NCBI GenBank assembly: GCA_958450365.1
Contig: CAUEEP010000727.1
Coordinates: forward strand, 1,741,501 to 1,805,500
Length of the DNA: 64,000 bases
DNA from: Mesorhabditis belari
Lineage: Eukaryota; Nematoda; Chromadorea; Rhabditida; Rhabditidae
Reading direction: 5' to 3'
Part shown: positions 30,801-42,400 of the stretch, one piece after another
Layout of the letters: each line of letters opens with the position of its first letter
Numbering within the stretch: position 1 is the stretch's first letter
The notes under the pieces: model-generated
The model's database searches: none
Seen by the model: only the letters and a program-made list of their open reading frames with translations
What the model was told of the DNA's origin: nothing
Translations under genes and position numbers: made by a program

Positions 30801-33800
30801 GCTTAAGATATTTTGGGTTTATTTTTAAAGCGCTAATTGATTTAAAGCGCTATTGATTAGCGCTTGTTTATTTAGCAGTTAAAAGTAAGCAAATTTAAAA
30901 CAGTAATCCAGATAAGATTTCGATGAAAAAAACTTGTTAACACATTCGCGACGACAATATTTTAGACGTACAGTCGCGTAGTTGTCAACTTTTTTTTATT
31001 GGTATTTTGATGTAAATTCAGAAGATAAACTAAAGTATTATAATGATTCGATAGCTCTGAATCTCCTCTTGAAAACTAATATAAAGTTAACAAGAACTTT
31101 CTGCGAAACAAAAGCCCTTAAAAAAATCGTCATTATTACGGTCATTAGTACGGTGGGATTGTCGTGAATGTGTTAATTACAGAGGGAGTCGCCGGCGCAT
31201 CGATGTTCCGCGCGGACGCGGCTGTGGTGGTCACATGGTACAACACAGCGTCGGCCATCTCCGGACGATCGGATATCGATGCTGGGCAAACGGCAACATA
31301 TCAAGTAGGCAAAAAAACTCTAGAAATACTCAATAGTATCAAATAGGTGATCTGGTTGACCGATTCGGCTGCCCGACTTTCATATGCTATTCTCAACTAC
31401 GATCGGCTCGGCTTCGATGCACAGGATTTCCGGGCGAACTCTCGGTCTGGACGTTGCAGGGTGGGTCTCTTAAAAGCTTATGTTGTAGGTAATCTATAGA
31501 GTATACAGCAATATTTGTATTTAAAAATCTTTAGGCAGTGTTCAACGGTGGAAATCACACGGGATTCGTTGAAGTCGACCCCACACAACCATACAAGAAT
31601 ACGCCAAAGGTAAGCTGACAGCTGAAGTTGAGAAAGCTTTTTTTTACTTGATCTTGGTTACAAAAAATTACAATTTTTGAATTTTAGATGAAAATTAATA
31701 GCTCTTTCCCTGAAATATGATCTTTTGGCGAAAAAAAAAGTCAGTTTCGTGGTCTTCGGATTTTTTGCCTTTTTTTTCAGGCTTAGGTACTGGGTTTTGA
31801 TAGTTTTTGAATATTCCGTGAGTATATAAGTTTCACTGATATCCAAACGATTACTCCGTCATTCAAATAAGCTCACCTTGCGAGTTGCCGCATGGGATTT
31901 ATCCTACTGATAGACTGGCGTTTGTTTAGATGAGAAACCATAGTAATTGTAATTGTAATTGTTGTAATTGTAATTGTAATTAGTAATTGAGGCTTTCTTC
32001 TAAGTGAAATGAGCTTAAATGAGAAGAAACGCAACAAAAATGCGTTGAAGGGCCATCCAGAAAGAAACGCCAACCGAAACTCTCGGAAAAGAATTCATGT
32101 GCACGAAGGGGAAATGAAATGGCGGAAAAGGGAAGGTTACGGTATTTCGGACAAAACTTAGAAAAGAGGGGAAGACGGGATTGAGGGTTTATAGCGGTAG
32201 ATGTTGGCGTAAAATGATCCAAGCCATCGATGTGCATGTTCTACATTGCTTATTGGGCCGGCGTTTGATTGTTGGAAGTGCTTCTTCAACTTCTTCGAGT
32301 GGTAGAACACGTCGGTGTCTTTGTGTCAAATACACCAATCGTCCTTAAACTGCTCCCACAAAACTGTCTTTTTTTTTGGCCAAAAGACCCCGTTTCAAGG
32401 AAAGAGCCAAATTTCTCAAGAGCCTTGTTCTAGGTGTTGGCTCAACGATCGGGTGTGCCGCATATGGTGCGCGGGAGATACATGTTCAGGTGAGGAGAAG
32501 CCAGATTGAATAGCTCAGAGAAACTTTGGGAAAACATTAAGTTGAGTAATTATTGGCAAGAGTTTAGTAGTATACAAGATTATTTAGGCATTGGTTGGTT
32601 TGTCTTTGGTAAGTTCATAAGTTTGGAAAGATTTCTGATCAATGAGTGTTTATAGTAACAGCTCTGTCATATCACAAAGCTGTCATAGCTCTGTCAAGCT
32701 CTCTCATAGCTCTGTCATAGCTCTGTCAAGCTCTGTCAAGCTCTGTCAAGCTCTGTCATAGCTCTGTCAAGCTCTGTCATAGCTCTGTCATAGCTCTGTC
32801 ATAGCTCTGTCAAGCTCTGTCAAGCTCTCTCATAGCTCTGTCATAGCTCTGTCATAGCTCTGTCATAGCTCTCTCATAGCTCTGTCAAGCTCTGTCATAT
32901 CACATCTTAGAAGTACAAAAAGAAGTATTTTTAAATAATCAAGTGTGATTGTTGAATTTGGACTTGCAAATTGATTGTTATGCAATTTCCATGTTCAGAG
33001 TTGATGACATCGTTCGCCCGGCCGGTTGCAGTAACAAAACGGGAGGAACTTGTAAGTAGATTTCTTTTACATTAAAGAGCACAAGAAAGTGTATGTTTAC
33101 AAGAGCATAAAGTACATTTTTTCCCTTCTTAGATCCAATGATTATTTACCCAAACATTGTGAACATGTTGGGTGAAAACTCGGTGGATATCAACGCGATT
33201 TGTCTCGATCGAACGCAAACATATATTCTGATGATTGAGGAAAGAGAGGTGCTGTCATTATTCTATACTTTTTTTCACTGTCATTATTCTATACTTTTAC
33301 TCATTATTCTATACTTTTTTAAAGATATTTTTCTTAATTTTAGGTAGCCACCTGTACAGTATTAAATGCAGCCATTGCACGATGTAATTTACCAAGGGTA
33401 AGTGCTGATTCTTTTTCATTATTATTCAATTTTTTAAAATCTAAAACCTAAAACCTAAAACCCATTATGGTTATCATAATACATTTCTTTTTAAGATCTA
33501 CGATTGGGGCGTGAAAACAGTGTACTTTCAACCGCAAAACATGGGTGCTAATGAGGAGAAAGCTTTCGTCGGCTACATTTATTTTGGTACAGTGAATCGA
33601 AATGATCAAAATATTTACCATAAATACTCTAATAGTACCCACCCCGATAATGGCGGTGCGGAGTGTTGCGTAGTCTAGCTTTGAACGAGTTTTTCTTGAC
33701 ACTGGTTTATGCTAAAATGCGCGCTTAGGTATCAAAAAATAGCCCTGAATTTCAGCTATTTTTTGATACCAAAAACGCATTTTTTGAAAGTACGGGCGTT

Positions 33801-36374
33801 TTGAAAAAAATGAAATACTAAAAAACTACGCGACTACGCGAAAAAACTGCGACTACGCGACTGTACGAGGGCGGTGCGGTACTATTACAGTATTTACGGT
33901 ATCTTATTGTGCAGATATTATTATAATATCTATTTATAAGATAATAACTAAATAATTGTAAGTTGTAAGATGAGATTTGACTAGGTATACTTAGGTCAAA
34001 CTGACCGGTTACAGTATTTACGGTAGTTATTCTTAAAGCTATAGCATTGGGTTAAAGTTATGAAATTGAATTGAATTTAATATTTGAATTAAAATTCGTT
34101 TAGTACCGCCGACATTGGATCCGATGAGATTGGATATTGGAAATATATATGAATGGTATAAAAATCCGTTACCTACCACGGTGAGTTGATGAAATACCTT
34201 TCTAAAAAGTGCTCTTGTTGTAAAGGAATATTGTAGTTACGTTAGCCTTGAGTATAGTAGCTAAAAAGCTAGCTTCTATAGGGTAAAGTATCAGCTACAA
34301 TACCTAAAAGCTTTCTGGCTGAGTAAAGCAAGACCTTCTTAGTAAATGACAGATTACGGTTTTGAAAAAGAGCAACTTTTAGAGACTTCTAAAAGAGAAG
34401 TCATTAAATGGTTTTAATGACTAGAAAACTAGAATAGCAGTTGATTGTAAGCAACAGTGTAAGCAGATAAGCAGTGGTAAGCTTTTATAGTAGAGAAGAC
34501 TTCTAAAAGAACAACTTTTAGAAAAGACTGCTTCTTCTTTATCAGTTCCTTATTTTAGACAATGCCTCTCTCTTGGTACCCCCGGAATTTCACAAATCCC
34601 GACTATTCCCAAATGAATCCTTTCCAATCAATATCTGATGATGCTCTATATAATGTTCAACTCGGTCTTTATGTCATCGGTTATCGAGAGTTCAAGGATG
34701 ATGAGGTAAATCGGGAATACAGTCGACGCTCGATAGTAAATCATTGAAGGGATTCTTCAAAAATCGAGAGTTTTGCCTAATCAGTCCTAAAAACATCAAA
34801 AACACTGTGAATAAGCGGATAAATACGATTTTTTTGGCTTGAACACGACGTTTAAATACTTAAACACTAGTAAACATTAGGCTTTTCGCGAATTCAACTT
34901 TCCAAAATGGTTTTAATGACTAGAAAACTAGAATAGCAGTTGATTGTAAGCAACAGTGTAAGCGGATAAGCAGTTGTAAGCTTTTATAGTAAAATATATG
35001 AACTTTGGCAAAAGTTAGTGATTTACTATGAGATTTACTTGCTAAAAAACTCTTAATATGTAATGAAATGGATTTGAATGAACGAATTTGCTGTTGAATG
35101 CTCTTTTTCCCTTTCGCTTTCAATCGTTTAGCTGAATATCTTGCTTGGATAGTAAATAAAATGTAAATTTTGCAGCTGAAAATGCAAAATTTTGCTTAAA
35201 AATCAATGATTTACTATCAAGCGTTAAATACACGTGTTTACCATTGGAGGGATTCTTTAAAAGTGATTCAATATCGAGCGTCATTTATTATCGAGCATCA
35301 ACTCTATATCTAGAAACATATCTTTTAAGCTGAAAAAATTCCGTCCCGAGCATCGAACACTTTGCCGTTTGACAACGTATTCAAACAGAAACACCTATGA
35401 TTATCGATGGAAACCACAAGAGGAAGTCATCAATCTCAATCAGGTTTTTTTTTCTGTTTTAGTGAAATAATGAAATTTATGAAAGTTTAGGTTCAACAAT
35501 GGTATCTAACCGATTGGGAAAGGATGAACACTCTGTACACGTATCGAGTCGGATATCTCAAGCTGGCTCCACTTCGGGCAAATGATCTTAATGCGACGAA
35601 TTTGCAATCCGGGTTGGTAGTTGAATCATTTTTTGGTGCTGGCTTTTGGCCTAACTTGGCTTCTAGATAGCTTTTCTAGATTTAATTGTAATCTTGTAGG
35701 CTAAATTTTGGACCAAATTTAGGCCAAATTTAATTGTAATCTTGTAGGCTAAATTTTGGGCCAAATTTAGGCCAAATTTAATTGTAATCTTGTAGGCCAA
35801 ACTATATTTTCCAGCACAAACTCTAACAGTTGGTCTCTAACAGTTGAAATTAGTTTCAACTCTAACAATCAATTCTTAACTTGCTAATGGAAATCCTTTG
35901 CATTGATTGAGTTTCTAAATTTGTTTTCAAAGGTTTAATTTTAGTTTTCCATTTCAGTTTGGTCACCTCTCCAATCTCGTTGCATTGGTTGTGGACGCCG
36001 GAGAATCAGAATTTTGCTACAACCACTTTTTCACAGGTGAAGATTTTGAAATAACTAAATAAAGTATGGAAAATTTAAGTGAAAATTAAATGGATTAAGT
36101 TCAAAAATGAATATATTTATAGATATGTTGTGTCCGATTTAGATTGAACTTATCGCGGACGTTCGATTTAGATTACAGTCTATATCGGACGTCCGATTTA
36201 GATTCAATCTAAATCTTATATAGATCGAACAATAATATAAACATGCTTAATATATGTTCTTAAGCGTTTTCTGTAGTTTTCTGCATTTTTCAAAGGTCTT
36301 TTATTGATTACAGTCTATATCGGACGTCCGATACAGATCGAACAATAATAAACGTGCTTAATATATGTTTTAAG

Positions 36375-36410
<36 letters not shown>

Positions 36411-39400
36411 ATTTTTTTTAAAAATTTTTTTTAAATTTAAAAAAAAAATTAAATTATTAAAAATTAAAAAACCAAAAAAATTTAAAAAAAAAAAAATTCC
36501 TTTTAAAAAAAAAAAAAAAAAATAATAAAAAAAAAAATATTTTATTAAAAAAAAAAATATTTTTTTTTTTCTATATATTAGGTTGATGCAAAAGTCTTTT
36601 TCATTTTTTTCGTACTTCTTTTGAAAAATAACAAAATCATCAATTAACCTATGGTTTGCTCTAAATGAAAAGTGTTTATTGTTGAATTTCCCATCTTTTT
36701 AAGTCAATTTGGGTTCACTTTCAAGCAAATTCGAGAGTGAAAACGGGTTTTTCATAAAAATCTATAAAAACCTCTATAAAGAAATTGGCTGAATCAATTT
36801 CTCTGAAAATCTGAAAAAATATCTAACTTTTTGTGCTCTATCTTTTATTTATTAACATCAAGATTGGTTTCCTTAGCTAAAGCGTCTAAAATGCATCATC
36901 GAGCCGTCGCCTTTTTTGACTACCCGACTTCAGGCTCTCAAAAAAATCTAGACATAAGACATTTTAAACTCGTTTTAATGTCATTTTGCAGAAAAATAAT
37001 TGGCCTTTCGAATGCAATAAACCGTTGTTCAATTCGTGCATTTGTTACTTTTTAACGGAAGTACGAAAAAAATGAAAAAGACTTTTGCATCAACCTAATA
37101 TCTTCTTAAGCGTTTTTTGCAATTTTCTGCGCTTTTCAAAGAAATTTTATTGTCTTTTTTTGAGAATCTTTTGTTTTCTTGTTTTCCTATTAAATGCTTA
37201 CTATTATCCTATTAAAGTTAAAAACTAGAGAAAACGCTTAGGAACATATATTAACCATGTTTATATTATTGTTCAATCTATATAAGATTTAGATTGAATC
37301 TAAATCGGACGTCCGATATAGACTGTAATCTAAATCGAACGTCCGCGATAAGTTCAATCTAAATCGGACACAACATATATAAATAGTCTAAAATTTGCAT
37401 TTCTTTTTCAAGTATCTAAACGATTTCCGAAATTTTTAGGCAGAAATCAACGCACGAACGGAATTCGTGAAGAAGAAGGCCACCCAAATGTGCCACGATT
37501 GGTGAGTTGAAATGAGGAAAAAAAATGGGAAATTATGAATTAAAGGTACGACGAGGATGGAGCATTGTTCAACTTTATTCGTGACACCGAGAGCAATTCA
37601 TCGTGTCCGTGTGTGGAGAGTCAAGCGAGATTGGATTTGGGACGATTCATGCCACATCCACGGTGCTCACAGGTGAGAAAAGATGGAAAAGCTGAAAATG
37701 CCATGGTCTAGTTGTTTGGTTACAAAACTGCCATGATCTAGTTGTTTCAAGGTCAGCGCTAATCTGGTTCAGACCTAAACCTGGACTAGGCTGGACTTAG
37801 CTCCGGTTCCATTGAAAAAGAGCTGCTCAAAAGCTAGTCCTATACCTGGACTAGGCTGATTTCTGGCCTAGCTTACAGAAATTAACTATAGGACCCAAAG
37901 CTGGACTTTCAAAAACATACAGTAGTTTTTTGTAAATCCAATATTCAACTTGGATTGAATATTCAACTTGGAGCTCAAGAAATCTTTCTCTATTCTCAAC
38001 TTTTAGATGTTCCGTGATATCACATGTACTTCGGTGATCGGTTCTCGCAATTGCTACATGTCGGCCGGGAATATTTTTGGATCGTACGCCGGTGGAGGGT
38101 CAACGTTTAACAATTTTGATACAAAGTAAGCAATCTCTCTTCTTTCTTCTTCAATTTTGATTTTTTTCAGCCGTTTCCGCACAACATTCGGTCAAGTTTG
38201 TTGCTATGATGAGGCCGGGTATTTGATGCAAACACCCTATCAACCGGTTATTAAAACTCAAAAAGAGTATTTCTATAATCCCGGCTATCCGATGAGGGCA
38301 TACGAGTTCGGGACGACACCCTACATGGGACAGTTTGAGGTGGGGTTTGTACAGCTACTATTCAATAGCTTAATACAATAGTTATTCGTTATTCGCTAGG
38401 GATCGCAGCTTGAAATTACTGCTAACTATGTCAGTAGTTAGCAGTACTTAGTTAGCAGTACGCAGTAGTTTTTAAGTGTTTTGTTTTAGTTAAAAGAAAA
38501 GAAAGAACTTTAGTTAAAAGAGTGCTACATTTTAACAAAAATCAAGCTTGATTTTTGCTGAAAACCTGCTAAAAACCTTGACAAATTCTCAAGTTTTTTA
38601 GGTTCCTGGTCTCTCCGTTTTTGTCCACGATTACATGCCGTACTTCTTGTGTTGTAAATTTGCCGATTTCCGTTGTCAAATGTTTTATTGGAGAAGACCA
38701 TCCAGTGCTTGCCAACAGTATCAATCTCCAGCCATTGGTGAGTTCAAGATATTCTAGTTTAAGGCCAACTTCGAAACAAATAAACAAAGATTCTTTTGAT
38801 TCGATATGAAAGCTTTATTCAGAATTATCAAATAGTATTGTGGAAAAGCTTCTAACTTCTTCAAATTGCAGGCCAAATCTCCGGTGGTGGCACAACAGTC
38901 ACAATCGACAATCAGAAGTTTATCTTTGACGAGCCGGGTGTCTTCAATTTCCTTCATATTCCGAAAACGACGAGAAATCCTGAAGTGAGGATACAAGTAC
39001 GATTGGAGAGATATCCCAATCGGAAGGTCGATTTTGGTGAGTGCTTGAAAAGATTGATTAAGAAGAAACAGGTTTTTAAATATAATAAAATATGATATCA
39101 AGAAGGTTAATATCGTATTTTATCATTTAAAACTATTTAATATTCTTTTTAGGTCTACTTGGTCGTTACATGCCACAAATGGATTTGGTTCAACCAACGA
39201 ATATCACCGTCGTTACGGGAATCGTTTTAGAGGCTACTGGTTTGTTGAATGAAAAGACGATTTCTAAAATGTGTAAACTTTTGAAACTCTATCGTATTCT
39301 TCAAGCTTCAAAGCTTCAAAGCTTCAAGCTTCAAGCTTCAAACTTCAAAGCTTCAAGCTTCAAGCTTCATGGCTTCGAAGCTTCAAAGCATCAAGCTTCA

Positions 39401-42400
39401 AAGCATCAAGCTTCAAAGCTTCAAAGCTTCAAGCTTCAAAGCATCAAGCTTCAAGCTTTCCAATTCTATAGACTTTCGTATTCCCTTATAAAGTTAAATC
39501 AAAAATTGATAAAAAGCTAGAGACAGAATTATGGTAGTTTTTAGAAATTGATATATTTTAGATGTTGATAGATAATTGATATGTCAAAGCATTAATTAAG
39601 TGAAAGATAAATAACATTTATTTCTATTAAATATCGAATTTTAATTCTTTATAGGATCTGAAAGAGTTCATATTATGGCCCGAAAGGACACTCGACGTTT
39701 CCGCTACAGAACCGACATTTTGGTGGGCGGAATCGTTCGATACTTTGACACGATTCATCTGCAAAGATTTAAAGGTTTAAAAAAAGAAAAGTAATGATTT
39801 AAAAAAATCTATAGGTGTGATCATCTACGTGAACAATGTGGACAGGTTAGTGAATGAGAAACGGATTTACAGTTGACTCTCTGTATGGAGATGTAGATCT
39901 GTAGAGCTCTCTACGGAATGGAAGGGATCAAAAAATGTTTCCATTATATAGAGTGCCGTTTTATTTAGTTTAGCGTGGGTGGGGACCAAAATTGTATTCC
40001 GTTATGTTCCAATATGGTTCCAAAAAGTTCCTTGCGGGAATATGGTTCCAATATGGTTCCAATAAGTTCCCTGCGGGAATATGGTTCCAATATGGTTCCA
40101 ATATGGTTCCAATATGGTTCCAATTTGGTTCCAATATGGTTCCAATATGGTTCCAATATGGTTCCAATATGGTTCCAATATGGTTCCAATATGGTTCCAA
40201 TATGGTTCCAATATGGTTCCAATATGGTTCCAATTTGGTTCTAGAGTTTTCCGCTATATAGAGTTCCATTATAGAGAAAGTCGACTGTAATTAAGGAAAA
40301 AGTTATGTCAATAAATGAATGATGAGTTGCAATTTGTTATTTATTAGCTGTATATCTTAAACTTCTTACGTATTTTAAAAGATATTCAGTTAAAATAAAA
40401 ATTTCAGACTTTCTAAATGTTTTTTTTGTGTTCTTTTCTTTTACAACTACTCTATTAGCATTTAATTTTTAAAAACAAAAAGATATTCAATTAAAGAAAG
40501 TAAGTAACTAATAAGAAAGTAAAAAGAAAGTAACAAGAAAACAAGTAACTTGTTTTACTTATATAAAAATATTTAGTCGTGGTCAACCGGAGATTTACGT
40601 CGTTTTGGAGGAAGCACAGATCGGAATTCGTGTTCGAGAAAGCTACGCGGTTGATGTTGATCGGTGAGATATTAGAGATTATATTATCTATAGTAAGCTG
40701 TAGATAACATCTCATAAAACTCTTGATTCCAGTTTATCGATGTTCCAAGAGAGTATGGGAATGCTCGACATCCAACTCTCCGTCCCCCCACAATATGGAG
40801 TGGTGAGTTCGAAAGTTCGAAAGATAAAATGACTACTTCCAATCGATTGCCTGACCCTAAAAGCCAATTTAACAGCTGAATATCTTTTTGTATCATATAC
40901 AAAGGAAAAGAGAAATCCCTGTAAATGACTGGAGAGGTGTTCTCTGAGCACGCGCACAATCGCTCGCCGTCTGGCACACGTCCCCGATAGATAGGTGTTC
41001 CCTTTTGATCAACTAGTGTCGTGGGCCAAACGCCGGATACAAACGCTAACCTCCAGACTCTCCCAGGCATCCATTCCCCGACATAGGCTTTGTTTTTAAA
41101 GGTTTCCCAGTGTGGAGGCACTTCACCAAATGAAAAGTTGACATTTTCATAGTTCAAGTCATATCCAATATGTTTTCAAAAACCTGATTCACGAAATTCT
41201 TTCAGCGACCTGATGGTGACAACACCCGTGACGCACAACTCCGACAGATCTACAATCTGCCTCGAGTATCCGGTTAGCTTAGAAAAGATCTTTACAAATT
41301 AAAATCCAATTTTTATTAGACAAATTTCCATTTAAACATTCACAGGTTTAATGCGCCCATTCCCCGATCAATCAACTGGATCTCTCGACCTTGGCATCAC
41401 TCTAAATGACGTGAATTCGGATCAATACCGACAACAGATCATACAACAATGTGAGCTTTAAAAGAATCTCAAAAAAAAAATCAGCTATTTACCCATTTTA
41501 TCCATTCAGATCGTGTCTATGGAACGGGCGAACCGGGCTCAGAACAAGCTCAACCGGGGATCAATGTGCAAGGGTTGCCACAAGAGAATATGTTCACAAC
41601 GAGCAAGGTTTGATATGAATGGATTGGGTTGAAGGATCGTTTTCGAAAATGTATCACTTTTCGAAAACTATGAGGAATCAAAAGGCTCAGTCAAATGATA
41701 TAAAAATGATATAAAAATTGGGATAATCGAATGGAAACTGGTGATTGATTATAGAATCAATTGATTACAGAATGATTACAGAACGATTATAGAATCAATT
41801 GATTACAGAGTGTTTACAGAACGACTATAGAATCAATTGATTACAGGGTGATTGATTACAGAATAATTATAGAATGATCGTTTGATTACAGAGTGATTTT
41901 ACAGAATCAAGCATCAGTTTCCATTCGATTATTCCAATTTTTATATCGTTTGCCTGAGCCTTTTGATTCCTCATCGAATGATACAAAAATTGGGCTAATC
42001 AAAGGTAAACTCGCAATTGTACTATGGTAATTTTTGAAAATAAATGCCTTTTGGGTAAGAGTCTCTCTTTAGATATTCTCTAGATCTAATTAGATATGCC
42101 TTATTTCTTTTCTAGATTAGATTTTCTATAGAATTGAGAATTTTTATTGAAATACACAAAAAAACAAGCTCCGGCAAAGCCAAAAAGTGCTCAAGTTTTT
42201 AAAAACCCAACAATTTTCCCTTTTTCCCAATCAAATTGCCTTTTCTAGCATGTTTTCTTTTCTAGCAAAAGGCGTACTTTGTGCGCGCACGTAAACACTC
42301 TCTTTCTGGCACATAGGCCGCATGAAGGTCATATAGGCGACTCTTTTCAAAGAAGAAAACTGCCCGAATGATCTTCGGTGGGCCGGAGTGCAGGCTTCAA

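Larger units (their letters stand above)
36110..37388. mobile_element. Large foldback element in intron 19, with a mariner-like element inside
   Basis: The left arm (about 36110-36260: GTTGTGTCCGATTTAGATTG.. CGGACGTCCGAT) is matched in inverted orientation at about 37225-37388. Part of the left arm (ACAGTCTATATCGGACGTCC) recurs at 36306. CTTAAGCG.TTT..TTTTCTGC occurs in direct orientation on both sides of the inner element. The middle holds a low-quality A/T run (36375-36570) and the mariner-like element. Confidence 0.8.

Noticed and set aside
39965..40290. Open frames on both strands near 40.1 kb
   Set aside because: By-products of the ATGGTTCCAAT minisatellite inside an intron.
40684..41157. 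157-codon minus-strand frame
   Set aside because: Spans exon 30 of the Mesh-like gene in antisense and the dispersed 277 bp repeat; no homology, and the sense exon is secure.
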